The translations under genes and the position numbers were made by a program. The notes under the pieces are model-generated. The model did not search any database and was not told where the DNA came from. It saw nothing but the letters and a program-made list of their open reading frames with translations. This document shows positions 25,531 through 34,795 of a stretch of DNA of 64,000 nt, in pieces. How positions within the stretch are numbered: the first letter of the stretch is position 1; each line of letters opens with the position of its first letter. The stretch is from Chloracidobacterium sp. (GTDB taxonomy: Bacteria > Acidobacteriota > Blastocatellia > Pyrinomonadales > Pyrinomonadaceae), in contig JADJRV010000008.1 of NCBI GenBank assembly GCA_016712045.1, positions 45,357-109,356 on the forward strand, given 5' to 3'.

Positions 25531-26715
25531 CTAGAACAGGGCTAGTTTAATGCGGAGGAATTTTTTGGGATTCTGACGAAAGTCGTAAAGGAGTTTTGTG
25601 CCCTCGCTCGTAAATTGATTTACGTTTGATGCCGTCTGGTTGATGCTGTTGTAGAGCGTCTCGTCGGTGACAAACTTGCCGAGTGTGCCCTTGCCGGCCT
25701 GAGCATCTGCGAGGATCGCGTCAAGCCGCGTGGACATCGAATTAAATTTTTCGATCGCCGTCCGTGCGTCTTCGTAGAGTTTTTCGTCTTTTAGCAGTTT
25801 ACCAGCTGAGCCTTTGCCGTCTTTGAGATCAACGGTGATAGATTTAACATCCTCAGCGATCTCGTTGATCTTTGCCGCGGATTTTCGTAGATCTGCAATA
25901 GCGTCACGTGCATCGTTATAAAGAGCATCGTCGTTCACGAACTTACCAGCAGTACCACGGCCATTCTTAACATCGGCCGCAATAGATTCTAGGTTTGCCA
26001 CGGTCTTATTGAGGCTGTCGTACAACGCAGGATCATTGACTAGTTTACCAGCCGTACCCTTGCCTGAATTTATCTTTTCGATAGTGCTCTTCGCTTCATT
26101 AATGGTCGCATTCAAACTCTCGTAGAGGGCTTCGTCATTAACGATGCGCCCGAGTGTGCCGTCGCCATTGTTGGCCTTTTGCAGGATCTCGTTTGCGGGG
26201 ATCGCAAGCTTATTTATTTGGGTCAACAGATCGTTGCCAGTCGATGTAAGCTGATTTAAAGAAGCCGAGGCAGTTGACGCAAGGATTGTATTGTCGCCCA
26301 CCGGCTGCCCCTTGGTCGTACCGGGGACAATGTTGATCATTTTGTCGTTTGCCAATATCGATGTTGCGACAAGCTGAGCGGTTGAATCGGTACGGATCAA
26401 TTCTGTTATCGGTTTTTTATCTAGTTGTTGCACAACTAGAAATGTCGCCTCGACGCGTTCACCATTTGGAGCGTCAGGAGCAAGGAAAACGACCTCTTCG
26501 ACCTTACCGATCTTTACGCCCGCGAGTTGCACATCCCCACCGGCACGCAGACCATCCGCGCTGACAAAGCGGGCCTTGAGCCGCATTCTTTTCTCGAACG
26601 GATTGAAATCACCGCTCGAATTGAGGATCAGAAAACCCGTGACAACGAGCGCCGCAAACATGAAAATGCCAACGCGTAGTTCGCTAAATGAAAGTTTCTG
26701 ATTACTTCTTGGCAT
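25531..26715 (-). CDS. mlaD: MlaD-like MCE protein with five C-terminal repeats
   Basis: The 394-residue protein has an N-terminal membrane helix (about 15-35) and an MCE domain (KARFVSADGLRAGGDVQLAG, VKIGKVEEVVFL), the periplasmic lipid-binding part of Mla-type transport systems. The C-terminal two-thirds contain five copies of a unit with the core GTxGKxVNDxALYxSLN separated by helical linkers of about 40 residues. Such repeats probably build a long helical stalk or tube. It follows mlaF directly and completes the mlaE-mlaF-mlaD set; mlaB and mlaC are not visible. Confidence 0.9.
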   Translation of the reverse strand: MPRSNQKLSFSELRVGIFMFAALVVTGFLILNSSGDFNPFEKRMRLKARFVSADGLRAGGDVQLAGVKIGKVEEVVFLAPDAPNGERVEATFLVVQQLDKKPITELIRTDSTAQLVATSILANDKMINIVPGTTKGQPVGDNTILASTASASLNQLTSTGNDLLTQINKLAIPANEILQKANNGDGTLGRIVNDEALYESLNATINEAKSTIEKINSGKGTAGKLVNDPALYDSLNKTVANLESIAADVKNGRGTAGKFVNDDALYNDARDAIADLRKSAAKINEIAEDVKSITVDLKDGKGSAGKLLKDEKLYEDARTAIEKFNSMSTRLDAILADAQAGKGTLGKFVTDETLYNSINQTASNVNQFTSEGTKLLYDFRQNPKKFLRIKLALF

Positions 26716-27590
26716 CTATTTTCCTCTCAGGAACCTGCGAATATAAGGGTCTTCGGTCTGTCGCAGCTGCTCATCCTTTCCGCTAAAGATAATATCGCCT
26801 TGTTTGAGCATTATCACCTCTGTATTGAGTAGACACAACCGCTCGCCCTCGAGCTCAAAATGCACTTCACCGGAGCGGTCAAGCGTCGCGTATTCCGATG
26901 ACAAATATTCGAGATTATTCATCTCGTGCGTTACAAAAATAGATGATACATCTTCGAGGTCGCGAAGTTTAATCGCCAGCTCGCAAATGGTACGTGCCGT
27001 TGGCGGGTCAAGTCCCGCAGTCGGTTCGTCAAAAAGAACGATGCTTGGATTGCCGACCAGTGCTCTGGCGATGCCTACACGGCGGCGCATACCGCCCGAA
27101 AGCTCAGACGGCATCTTGTCGATAGCGTCCTCAAGATTGACGAACTGGAGCATTCGCCGCACTTCATGCTCGACTTCCTCCTCATCGACCTTCTCCTCGT
27201 GAAGACGATACGCGACATTCTCATAAACCGACAGGGAATCGAACAATGCCCCTTCTTGAAAGACCATGCCGATGTTCTTTCGGATCCGCATCATTTCCTG
27301 GTCGTCAAAACCTGTGACATCCTCGCCGTCGATCAAAATTTCGCCCGCGTCAGGTTTTAACAATCCGAGTATAAGATTGATGATCGTCGATTTACCGCTA
27401 CCTGACCCGCCAAGAACTATCTTGGTTTCCCCCGTCTGACGGTGAAGCTGATCTTGTCAAGGATCACCTGGTCATCAAACGCCAGGTCCACATTACGAAA
27501 TTCGATCGCAGGTAGCCCAAATTCTCCCAAAAGGGTTTCGCCGGTCTCATATGCCTGATGGTGATGGACACCTTCGATGTCTAAAGTCAT
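26716..27590 (-). CDS. mlaF: MlaF-like ABC transporter ATP-binding protein, one frame break
   Basis: Joined across one break it has about 292 residues. LGGSGSGKSTI is Walker A, SELSGGMRRRVGIARAL the signature and IVLFDEPTAGLDPPTART Walker B with the Mla-type GLDP. FVTHEMN is the switch region. The break lies at 27429-27433, where a G5 run should be G6; restoration gives RGETKIVLGGSGSGKS. I start at the ATG at 27590 because AGAAAGGA lies a few bases upstream. An insertion around YATLDRSGEVHFELEGERL is longer than in E. coli MlaF. The protein drives phospholipid movement between membranes with MlaE and MlaD. Confidence 0.92.
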
Positions 27591-27604
27591 ACAACGATCC
27601 TTTC

Positions 27605-28375
27605 TCAAAAAATGGTCGCACTGAACAAACTCTGCAATATTTTAGACAGGAAGAAGTCAGCAATTATAATGATTATCGACGAAGTAACAACCGCGCTTGT
27701 TGTAGCTTGGCCAACGCCAACAGTACCGCCCTTCGTATTAAGACCCTTATAACACGAAACCAACCCTATGATCCCGCCAAAAATAATAGGTTTGACCATA
27801 CCGCCGATGATATCGGTCATCGCGATCCCAAACTTTGCAGACTGTATGTATAGATTTGTGTCAAGACCATAAATCTGCTTAGCGACCATACCTCCGCCTA
27901 CGATACCCACAAGATCGGCGGAAAACGTTAGCAGCGGAAGTGTAATAAGGAGCGCGATAATGCGTGGGGTGACGAGTTTACGAACCGGCGATGTCCCGAG
28001 TGCACGCATAGCGTCGATCTGCTGCGAGACTACCATCGATCCTAATTCGGCAGATATGGCGGAGCCTACCCGGCCGGCCACCATCAAGGCTGTTAGAACC
28101 GGTCCGAGTTCACGAATCAAAGATGTAGCCACACTCTGTCCGGCGCTGCTCTGTGCGCCATAGTATTCGAGCGTTGGAAAGGCTTGAAGGACGAGGACAC
28201 CTCCCGTAAAAAAGCCGGTGAGCGAAACAATACCAAGCGATCCGACACCGATCCGGTCCATCTGTTCGATGGTTTCTTTAAAATATCGCGGCCCCTTCCA
28301 AAGGCCTTTTATCGAGCGCCACAGAAGGAAGGTGATCTCTTGCACTCCGGAAAGAAATTTCGCGATAAAGTTCAT
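27605..28375 (-). CDS. mlaE: MlaE-like phospholipid transport permease
   Basis: The 256-residue inner-membrane protein has about five to six hydrophobic helices and the MlaE consensus LVLQAFPTLEYYGAQ, SLIRELGPVLTALMVAGRVGS and SAISAELGSMVVSQQIDAMR, which holds the charged EQ-loop facing the ATPase. It pairs with MlaF (start 14 bases downstream of its stop) and MlaD. The direction of lipid transport in this organism cannot be inferred from sequence. Confidence 0.95.
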   Translation of the reverse strand: MNFIAKFLSGVQEITFLLWRSIKGLWKGPRYFKETIEQMDRIGVGSLGIVSLTGFFTGGVLVLQAFPTLEYYGAQSSAGQSVATSLIRELGPVLTALMVAGRVGSAISAELGSMVVSQQIDAMRALGTSPVRKLVTPRIIALLITLPLLTFSADLVGIVGGGMVAKQIYGLDTNLYIQSAKFGIAMTDIIGGMVKPIIFGGIIGLVSCYKGLNTKGGTVGVGQATTSAVVTSSIIIIIADFFLSKILQSLFSATIF

Positions 28376-28439
28376 CGGTTTAGAAGCTGGAAACTTTGAC
28401 TGCTCAAGGATATAACGAACCCAAACAAAACTTCAAACA

Positions 28440-28470
28440 AGCAAAAAGGCCGAACATATTTGTTCGGCCT
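28440..28470 (-). terminator. Rho-independent terminator after the Spy-like gene
   Basis: The minus strand reads a perfect 9-bp stem (GGCCGAACA with TGTTCGGCC, 4-base loop at 28457-28460) followed by TTTTTGC. It lies 34 bases beyond the Spy-like stop and upstream of mlaE, so it separates the two minus-strand units. Confidence 0.88.
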
Positions 28471-28503
28471 CTGGTCGAATTAGTCGGTTTCCTAAACGGG
28501 GTA

Positions 28504-29073
28504 CTATTGCGGCTTTTGGATATTTGGCCGAATGACAGGACGCGTCTGCCGCGGGGCAAATGCGTCGCCCGATCGATTTGCATCCTTGCGGCCGGCGTTC
28601 CGCTTCTCGATGTTTTCCCTTACCTGTTCAAATCGCTGTCGTAGTTCACGAAATCGTACTAGCTGTTCAGCCGTGAGTATCTTACGCACTGAAAGCTCGT
28701 TCATAAATCGGATCCGTGCCACATCGGCCTGTGCGAGCTGCAGCTCTTTCAATCGTGCTTGTACGTCCGCATCATTAACCTGATCGGCATAGATCGCATC
28801 GTCAAGACTGCGGTTCGCCAAACGCAGACGGTTTTGAGCCTCGTCCATCAACGGCTTTCGCTCCATATTCATCCGGCGGATCTGCTGGACCTGTTCGCGG
28901 GAAAGCCCAAGCTGACGCAAGGCATTTGAACGAATATCCGGCTGTTGATTAGCACCCTGATTTTGGCCGTCTTGTGGTTCGACAGGTTTGGTATCCTGTG
29001 CAAAGCCAGCCGATACAAAGATCAACACAGCTAACGAAAATGCCGCGACCCTAAGATAATTAATGGTTTTCAT
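28504..29073 (-). CDS. Periplasmic Spy/CpxP/CnrX-like protein
   Basis: The 189-residue protein has a signal peptide (about 1-25) and a helical mature domain with RQLGLSREQVQQIRRMNM, ARIRFMNELSVRKILTAEQ and LVRFRELRQRFEQ. This is the LTxxQ-type pattern of periplasmic Spy/CpxP and heavy-metal sensor CnrX/ZraP folds. Such proteins act as periplasmic chaperones or as sensors feeding envelope-stress systems. It follows an anti-sigma factor and an ECF sigma factor in the same orientation (15 bases apart), so it probably is a target or sensor of that pair. Confidence 0.8.
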   Translation of the reverse strand: MKTINYLRVAAFSLAVLIFVSAGFAQDTKPVEPQDGQNQGANQQPDIRSNALRQLGLSREQVQQIRRMNMERKPLMDEAQNRLRLANRSLDDAIYADQVNDADVQARLKELQLAQADVARIRFMNELSVRKILTAEQLVRFRELRQRFEQVRENIEKRNAGRKDANRSGDAFAPRQTRPVIRPNIQKPQ

Positions 29074-29087
29074 AAAGTTGCAGCGGG

Positions 29088-29801
29088 TTATTCCGCTCCT
29101 CCTTCGTCAAAGAGATCCGAAAGACGCAAAGACTTGTCGTCGGTATCGTCGTAATTGGTCAAAGCAGGAGCCTTTGCCGTAGTGGCCGACGGATTGCGGA
29201 CCACCGCGTTGTTTGGACGCTGAGAAACTGTCGTAACGGCTCTTTCGTTTCTCGGACGATATGCGTTAGACGAAGCCCGCAATGGACGAATCTGACGATC
29301 ATCCGGATTTCTGACTACAACGTTCTCATTTTCATTCCTGGCCGGATCCGTCGACTGAACTCTATCATCCGGCGACACAACTGGCGGCACAGCGACATTG
29401 GTCGACGCGTTTGAGGCCATTTCCTGATCGCCGCCAAGATAATTCATCAAACCAAATCCAAGGCCGATGCTTACAATTAGCCCAGCAGCTACAGTCGCTG
29501 CCGCCGGCCAACCCGAAAGTGTCAATAAATCGCGAAGCCCGGCAAAAAATCCGACTGCCTCTACTTTCTCGTGGTAGGGAATCACGATGTTCGGGGTTGG
29601 CAAATGGGCAAATTCCTCTTTACGCCACTCAAACATCGAAAAACGCGCATTGGAAATGCCTGCAAATTCATCAGTACATGCCGTGCAGTCCAGCAAATGC
29701 TGTTCAAATTTACTGCGTTCGGAATCGCCGATCTCGTCGTACATATACGAAACGATCTCGTCCGTAAATTTGCATCCGTTTTTATTGCAGTTATCTAACA
29801 T
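29088..29801 (-). CDS. Anti-sigma factor with zinc-finger (zf-HC2) domain
   Basis: The 237-residue protein has the ZAS zinc motif HLLDCTACTDEF (H-x3-C-x2-C) at about residues 35-45, a linker, one transmembrane helix (AAATVAAGLIVSIGLGFG, about 115-140) and a periplasmic Asn/Arg/Thr-rich tail. This is the topology of membrane-bound anti-sigma factors that hold an ECF sigma factor. The stop-to-start spacing to the sigma gene is 2 bases, typical of such pairs. It ends 14 bases before the Spy-like gene. Confidence 0.9.
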   Translation of the reverse strand: MLDNCNKNGCKFTDEIVSYMYDEIGDSERSKFEQHLLDCTACTDEFAGISNARFSMFEWRKEEFAHLPTPNIVIPYHEKVEAVGFFAGLRDLLTLSGWPAAATVAAGLIVSIGLGFGLMNYLGGDQEMASNASTNVAVPPVVSPDDRVQSTDPARNENENVVVRNPDDRQIRPLRASSNAYRPRNERAVTTVSQRPNNAVVRNPSATTAKAPALTNYDDTDDKSLRLSDLFDEGGAE

Positions 29802-29803
29802 AA

Positions 29804-30382
29804 CTAAACCACCTCGACCGGCGTTCTCTCTAACCTCATCTTCAACTGTCTCAGCGCCGTATAGAGCCTGCTTTTTACAGTGCTAAGCGGCAATTCGAGC
29901 GTTTCTGAGATCTCCTGAAACGTCATCTCTTCAAATTCTTTCATCACGACCACCTGCCGCAGATCGGTAGGCAAAGCTCCGACTGCCTGCCGGATAAGAT
30001 TGGTTCGCTCGGTCTTTTCAATCGTGCGGGCTGGGGATAATAGAGGCGACGCGACGAAAACTCTTTCTTCTGAGCCGTCCTCGGTGTCAAAATAATCCTC
30101 TGCACGGGTCCGCTGACGGCGTTTGATCGTCAGACATTGATTGACAGCAATCCGATGCAGCCACGACGACACTTTGGCTTCACCGCGAAAATTTTTCAAA
30201 TTGCGATACGCAGCGATAAAAGCCTCTTGGGCGGCGTCACCGGCGTCATCTTCGCGGCCGAGCATACCAAAGCAGAGAGCGAATATCTTACGCTCCCATC
30301 GTCTAACGATCTCGCCGAAAGCATCCGGATCCTGTCCGACTGCTAATTCGACTAACTGCTCATCAGTGCTCGTTTTATACAT
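29804..30382 (-). CDS. RpoE/SigW-like ECF sigma factor
   Basis: Sigma region 2 (EQLVELAVGQDPDAFGEIV, DAAQEAFIAAYRNLKNF) and region 4 (LPTDLRQVVVMKEFEEMTFQ, LPLSTVKSRLYTALRQLK) are clear. I use the ATG at 30382, since family members begin near a TDExL motif; a TTG at 30427 would add 15 residues. It would recruit RNA polymerase to envelope-stress promoters when released from the anti-sigma factor encoded 2 bases downstream. The upstream 229-base space to proS contains its likely promoter, but I could not recognise a clear autoregulated site. Confidence 0.93.
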   Translation of the reverse strand: MYKTSTDEQLVELAVGQDPDAFGEIVRRWERKIFALCFGMLGREDDAGDAAQEAFIAAYRNLKNFRGEAKVSSWLHRIAVNQCLTIKRRQRTRAEDYFDTEDGSEERVFVASPLLSPARTIEKTERTNLIRQAVGALPTDLRQVVVMKEFEEMTFQEISETLELPLSTVKSRLYTALRQLKMRLERTPVEVV

Positions 30383-30611
30383 CAAGCTCGTGTCTATCGC
30401 CGCTCTGGCACGAGAATCATATCTCAAATAACGTCCAATTTGCGAAACTTCTCGCAGTCAATTACTTAGACGGTCGATCTGACAGAAAAGTCGAATAATT
30501 TCTTAATCAAACTGACACTGAAAAACCGCAAAATGCGGGAATCTGACGTAAAGCTCTCGCACACATCATTTTCGCGCTTTTCGCGGTCACAATTACCGAA
30601 CATTATGCAAA

Positions 30612-32081
30612 CTAATACGCCTTTGCGAAAACGACCCGTTTGCCTGAGTCAGCACCTGAATAGATGCATTTTCCGGCTTCCATCGTCGAGATGAGCGGGA
30701 TACAGCGGATCGTGGCCTTGGTTTCTTCTTTGATCTTTTCCTCGGTCTCGGCGGTGCCGTCCCAATGTGCCAGAACAAACCCCCCGCGTTCGATCTGGGC
30801 TTTGAAATCCTCCCATGTATCGACCAGAAAGGTGTTTTCTTCGCGGAACGCGAGCCTTTGGTAGATGTTGGTTTGGATCTCTTCGAGCAGAGCTTTGACA
30901 TGTTCGACGATGCCTTCGATCGGCTGCGATTCTTTTGTGAGCGTGTCCCGGCGGGCAACCTCGATGGTTCCATTCTCTAGATCACGCATTCCGAGGCCAA
31001 GGCGGATCGGAACACCTTTTAGTTCGTACTCGGCAAACTTCCAGCCGCTGCGTTGATTGTCGCTGTCGTCGTATTTGACGGAGATACCGGCGGCCTTAAG
31101 CTCTTCGAACAGCGGATTGACCTTGTCAGAGATCACTGCCAGATCTTCAAGCGTTTTGTAGATCGGAATAATAACTACCTGAATAGGGGCCAGTTTTGGT
31201 GGCAGCACGAGGCCCTGATCGTCCGAGTGAGCCATGATCAACGCACCCATCAACCGCGTCGAAACGCCCCAGCTTGTTGCCCATGCATATTCCTGCTCGT
31301 TTTCTTTGTTGACGAATTTTACGTCAAACGATTTAGCAAAATTCTGCCCGAGAAAATGCGATGTTCCGGCCTGCAGAGCTTTGCCGTCCTGCATTAGGGC
31401 TTCGATACAGTAGGTTTCGATCGCTCCGGCGAAGCGTTCGTTTGGCGATTTTAGGCCGCGAAGGACGGGCACGCCCATCCATTCTTCGGCAAACGTCGCG
31501 TAAACGTCCAACATTCGCTCGGTCTCTTCGATCGCTTCCTGCTCGGTCGAGTGCGCGGTGTGGCCTTCCTGCCAGAGGAACTCCGTGGTGCGCAGAAAAA
31601 GGCGCGTGCGCATTTCCCATCGGACGACGTTGCACCATTGATTGATAAGCAACGGTAGATCGCGCCACGACTGGATCCAGTTTTTGTACGTGTTCCAAAT
31701 GACGGTCTCGGAGGTCGGGCGTATGATAAGCTCTTCCTCAAGCTTCGCCGCCGGATCAACTATCAGGCCTTTGCCGTCGGGATTCGCTTTGAGACGATAA
31801 TGCGTGACGACCGCGCATTCTTTTGCAAAACCCTCGGCGTGCTCTTCTTCTTTTTCGAGGAAAGATTTAGGCACAAAAAGAGGGAAGTAAGCATTAACGT
31901 GACCGGTCGCTTTGAACATGTCGTCCAATGCCCGCTGCATCTTTTCCCAGATCGCAAAGCCGTAGGGTTTAATAACCATACAGCCGCGAACCGCGCTGTT
32001 CTCAGCGAGATCAGCACGTTTGACGATCTCGTTATACCACTCGGAATAGTTTTCCGACCTTTTAGGAAGTCCTTTTGCCAT
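30612..32081 (-). CDS. proS: Prolyl-tRNA synthetase, archaeal/eukaryotic-type (short form)
   Basis: The protein from the ATG at 32081 has 489 residues, which with KGLPKRSENYSEWYNEIV and AVRGCMVIKPYGFAIWE at the start is the short ProS type shared with archaea and eukaryotes, without the editing insertion of bacterial ProS. RPTSETVIW, RWEMRTRLFLRTTEFLWQEGHTAH (class II motif 2) and a C-terminal zinc-binding-like domain complete it. An in-frame GTG/ATG further upstream (to 32141) would add 20 residues with no homology. A proline dehydrogenase gene lies divergently 155 bases away. Confidence 0.95.
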   Translation of the reverse strand: MAKGLPKRSENYSEWYNEIVKRADLAENSAVRGCMVIKPYGFAIWEKMQRALDDMFKATGHVNAYFPLFVPKSFLEKEEEHAEGFAKECAVVTHYRLKANPDGKGLIVDPAAKLEEELIIRPTSETVIWNTYKNWIQSWRDLPLLINQWCNVVRWEMRTRLFLRTTEFLWQEGHTAHSTEQEAIEETERMLDVYATFAEEWMGVPVLRGLKSPNERFAGAIETYCIEALMQDGKALQAGTSHFLGQNFAKSFDVKFVNKENEQEYAWATSWGVSTRLMGALIMAHSDDQGLVLPPKLAPIQVVIIPIYKTLEDLAVISDKVNPLFEELKAAGISVKYDDSDNQRSGWKFAEYELKGVPIRLGLGMRDLENGTIEVARRDTLTKESQPIEGIVEHVKALLEEIQTNIYQRLAFREENTFLVDTWEDFKAQIERGGFVLAHWDGTAETEEKIKEETKATIRCIPLISTMEAGKCIYSGADSGKRVVFAKAY

Positions 32082-32235
32082 AAAATCCTTTGCCACAGAG
32101 ATCAAAAAGAGCACTGAGGTAAAACGATAATAATAAGGCAATTTAACGTTACTTACAATTTCTGCCTCAATACTGAGCGCTTTTGCTCAATTTACTGTGT
32201 GGACTCTGAGGCTAATATGTTATTATCCGATTTTT

Positions 32236-33411
32236 ATGAGCGATTTCTCTCTGGATCTCCAGGACACGGCCACTGCATTTGCGGATAAAACTGATTCGCA
32301 GCTAAAAGAAAAGCACAAGCTCTTTAAGATGCTCAACTCGCCGTTCCTAAATGCGATCGGAACAGCGGCAACGAGGTTTGCGTTATCGATCGGACTGCCG
32401 GTCGAAGGGCTTATAAAAGCTACGATCTTTGAACAATTTTGCGGCGGCGAAACGATCGAAGAATGTGAATCGACCATCGAAACGCTTGGGCGATCAAATA
32501 TCGGTACGATCCTCGATTATGCGATCGAGGGTAAGGTGACCGACGAAGATTTTGACCGCACAAAAGACGAGATAATCCGGACGATCGACCGGGCTAAGGA
32601 CGATTCGAACATTCCGTTTTCAGTCTTTAAGGTCACGGGCATTGCTCCGCTCGGCACACTCGAACGCCTCAGTAATAAAAAGAAACTTGACGCAAAGAGT
32701 CAGGCAAAATGTGAACGGATCCACAACCGGGTCGCCGAGATATGCGAATTCGCATATTCGGTAGGTCAGCCCGTGTTTATCGATGCTGAGGATTCCTGGA
32801 TACAGGATGCGATCGATAGACTGGCGACGGAGATGATGGAACGGTTCAACCGCGAAAGGGCGATCGTCTACAACACCGTTCAGCTATACCGAACGGACCG
32901 GCTGCAATTCCTAAAGGATTCCCGGCGTCACGCGAAAGCTGATGGCTATATCTTTGCAATTAAACTTGTACGCGGTGCATATATGGAAAAGGAACGCGAG
33001 CGGGCTGCTGAGATGGGCTATCCGTCGCCGATCCATGAGACCAAAGCCGATACTGACGCCGATTACGATGCAGCATTAGATTATTGTTTGCGGCATCACA
33101 AAGACATGGCGTTTGTCGCCGCCACTCACAACGAAGCCAGTACAAAGACCCTCGCCGAACGCATGCAGGAATACGGGATTGCCACGGATCACCCAAATAT
33201 TTTCTACTCGCAGCTCTATGGCATGGGAGACAATATTTCTTATGTTTTGGCTAAGGATGGATACAATGTCTCGAAATACGTCCCGTACGGGCCAGTGGCT
33301 GACGCTTTGCCGTATCTGATGCGCCGAGCTGAGGAAAATTCGTCGGCTGCCGGCCACGTAAGCCGCGAGCTTGAAATGATCGGAAAAGAACTAAAACGGC
33401 GAAAACTTTAG
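32236..33411 (+). CDS. Proline dehydrogenase
   Basis: From the ATG at 32236 the protein has 391 residues. It is a PutA-type flavin barrel oxidising proline to pyrroline-5-carboxylate. KLVRGAYMEKERERAAEMGYPSPI is the FAD/substrate motif, VAATHNEAST and QLYGMGDNISYVLAK are the following strands, and YVPYGPVADALPYLMRRAEEN ends the barrel with the conserved Arg pair that binds proline carboxylate. It lacks the P5C dehydrogenase domain of large PutA. It is probably membrane-associated and feeds electrons to quinone. Gene order next to proS is not a known operon since the two diverge. Confidence 0.93.
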   Translation: MSDFSLDLQDTATAFADKTDSQLKEKHKLFKMLNSPFLNAIGTAATRFALSIGLPVEGLIKATIFEQFCGGETIEECESTIETLGRSNIGTILDYAIEGKVTDEDFDRTKDEIIRTIDRAKDDSNIPFSVFKVTGIAPLGTLERLSNKKKLDAKSQAKCERIHNRVAEICEFAYSVGQPVFIDAEDSWIQDAIDRLATEMMERFNRERAIVYNTVQLYRTDRLQFLKDSRRHAKADGYIFAIKLVRGAYMEKERERAAEMGYPSPIHETKADTDADYDAALDYCLRHHKDMAFVAATHNEASTKTLAERMQEYGIATDHPNIFYSQLYGMGDNISYVLAKDGYNVSKYVPYGPVADALPYLMRRAEENSSAAGHVSRELEMIGKELKRRKL

Positions 33412-33473
33412 CGGATTATGCAGGCACTTGACTCGTATTAAGTTGTTGTACTTTGATCTGACCACTGTTCCTT

Positions 33474-33947
33474 ATGTTCTGTCCAAAATGCGGAAAAGCC
33501 GATCAATCTGCCGAAACTTATTGCCGGCAATGCGGTACGTTTTTACCCGATCTCTCAAAACCTGCAAAACGCGAGTCCCCACCCGAAGAAAATATTAAGG
33601 TCAATACGGTCCTTTCCATGATGACCGTGATCGTCAGTTTTACGCTGGCAATTTTGCTGTATATTGTTTTGGGATTTCGCGAAACTACGCATCCGCTGAT
33701 ATATGCGACCGCTGGTTTGTTGCTTGCTATGGGCGGCTGGCACATCCAGACATTTATTCGAGCCCGTAGATTGAAAAGACAATGGAAAAGACGCGTAGGT
33801 CAGACAGAAAATGAACCGGGTGTGATCGGGTCGGTAACAAGCGGTAAACAACTGGAAACGCCTGATTTTGAGAATATGGTTCCGGCCAGCGTTACCGACC
33901 GCACCACCAAACACCTCTCCGAAAAACCGAGTTCATCTCAGTCCTAA
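33474..33947 (+). CDS. Zinc-ribbon membrane protein of unknown function
   Basis: The 157-residue protein begins with a four-cysteine ribbon (MFCPKCGKADQSAETYCRQCG) and two membrane helices (about residues 45-70 and 75-95). A basic stretch (RARRLKRQWKRRVG) follows, then a hydrophilic tail. Such proteins are common in Acidobacteria and have no fixed function. Its stop overlaps the end of the next minus-strand gene by 15 bases (tail to tail). Confidence 0.8.
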   Translation: MFCPKCGKADQSAETYCRQCGTFLPDLSKPAKRESPPEENIKVNTVLSMMTVIVSFTLAILLYIVLGFRETTHPLIYATAGLLLAMGGWHIQTFIRARRLKRQWKRRVGQTENEPGVIGSVTSGKQLETPDFENMVPASVTDRTTKHLSEKPSSSQS

Positions 33948-34292
33948 TAGCAGACGGACTGATTTATCTGATACTTCACGACTCGGATCGCTCCGCCATT
34001 CCGCTAAAGGTACAGTTTCGGCTTCGTTGAGTGGAATATTAGCGATCTTTGCAACTTGTGTGCTCTCGAAAGCCCGGGTTGATAAAGCCAGATGCGGTTG
34101 GCTCATACGTAGTTGAATGCTACGGCCAATTGCCGCCTCTGCCATCTCAACATCGAGATAAAAATCGTCATAAGCCGCGAGATGCCATATTTTCTCTTCG
34201 TCCTGCCCTTCGATCGCGAGCAGGCGAAGCAAGGCATACCCCGCTTCTAATTGAAATACTAAAAAATCACCAGGCTGAAAATTCTGTGACAT
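33933..34292 (-). CDS. Hypothetical cytoplasmic protein
   Basis: The 119-residue protein has no signal peptide and begins with a small beta-rich domain (FQPGDFLVFQLEAGYALLRLL, IWHLAAYDDFYLDVEMA). The motif resembles the KOW/Tudor-like turn of small adaptor domains, but no family is assigned. The C-terminus is hydrophilic. It overlaps its convergent neighbour by 15 bases and diverges from the deaminase gene by 48 bases. Confidence 0.65.
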   Translation of the reverse strand: MSQNFQPGDFLVFQLEAGYALLRLLAIEGQDEEKIWHLAAYDDFYLDVEMAEAAIGRSIQLRMSQPHLALSTRAFESTQVAKIANIPLNEAETVPLAEWRSDPSREVSDKSVRLLLGLR

Positions 34293-34340
34293 ATTTCGAG
34301 ATTAGCATACGGACGCCTATTGACTATAAAATCGGTTTAT

Positions 34341-34793
34341 ATGGATCCATCAATCGACCCACAGACACTATTAGACATCGCAATCGAGGAGGCTCGCACC
34401 GGCCTGGCCGAGGGCGGCGTGCCGATCGGTGCGGCATTGTTTGACGGCAAAGGGAACTTACTAGGACGCGGGCGTAACCGCCGTGTGCAGGAGAACGACC
34501 CTTCAGTTCATGGGGAAACTGACGCATTTCGAAAGGCTGGGCGGCAGAAAAGTTATCGGGACACGATAATGGTCACGACCCTCGCTCCATGCTGGTACTG
34601 CACTGGACTTATTCGTCAATTCGGGATCGGTACGGTGATGGTTGGCGAATCCGAAACTTTTAAAGGGGGCGTTGATTCTTTGCGTGAACTCGGTGTCGAA
34701 GTTAACATTCTCAAGTCTCAAGAGTGTATCGACCTTCTTGCCAAATTTATCACCGACTATCCGGAGATTTGGAACGAGGACATCGGTGAATAG
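34341..34793 (+). CDS. Yeast-type cytosine deaminase-like enzyme
   Basis: From the ATG at 34341 it has 150 residues. The zinc site is HGETDAFRKAG with TTLAPCWYCTG. The flanking sequence GVPIGAALFDGKGNLLGRG and, at the end, a Cys-Ile-Asp helix followed by FITDYPEIWNEDIGE, closely follow yeast cytosine deaminase, which deaminates cytosine to uracil, rather than the tRNA adenosine deaminase TadA. A TTG at 34320 would add seven residues. It lies 2 bases before the CoA-transferase. Nucleobase salvage is the likely role; the partner is unexpected. Confidence 0.85.
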   Translation: MDPSIDPQTLLDIAIEEARTGLAEGGVPIGAALFDGKGNLLGRGRNRRVQENDPSVHGETDAFRKAGRQKSYRDTIMVTTLAPCWYCTGLIRQFGIGTVMVGESETFKGGVDSLRELGVEVNILKSQECIDLLAKFITDYPEIWNEDIGE

Positions 34794-34795
34794 CT

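Noticed and set aside
34341..34793. tRNA adenosine deaminase TadA
   Set aside because: The end of the protein follows yeast cytosine deaminase, and the TadA-specific HAEixAI-type motif is HGETDAF here.
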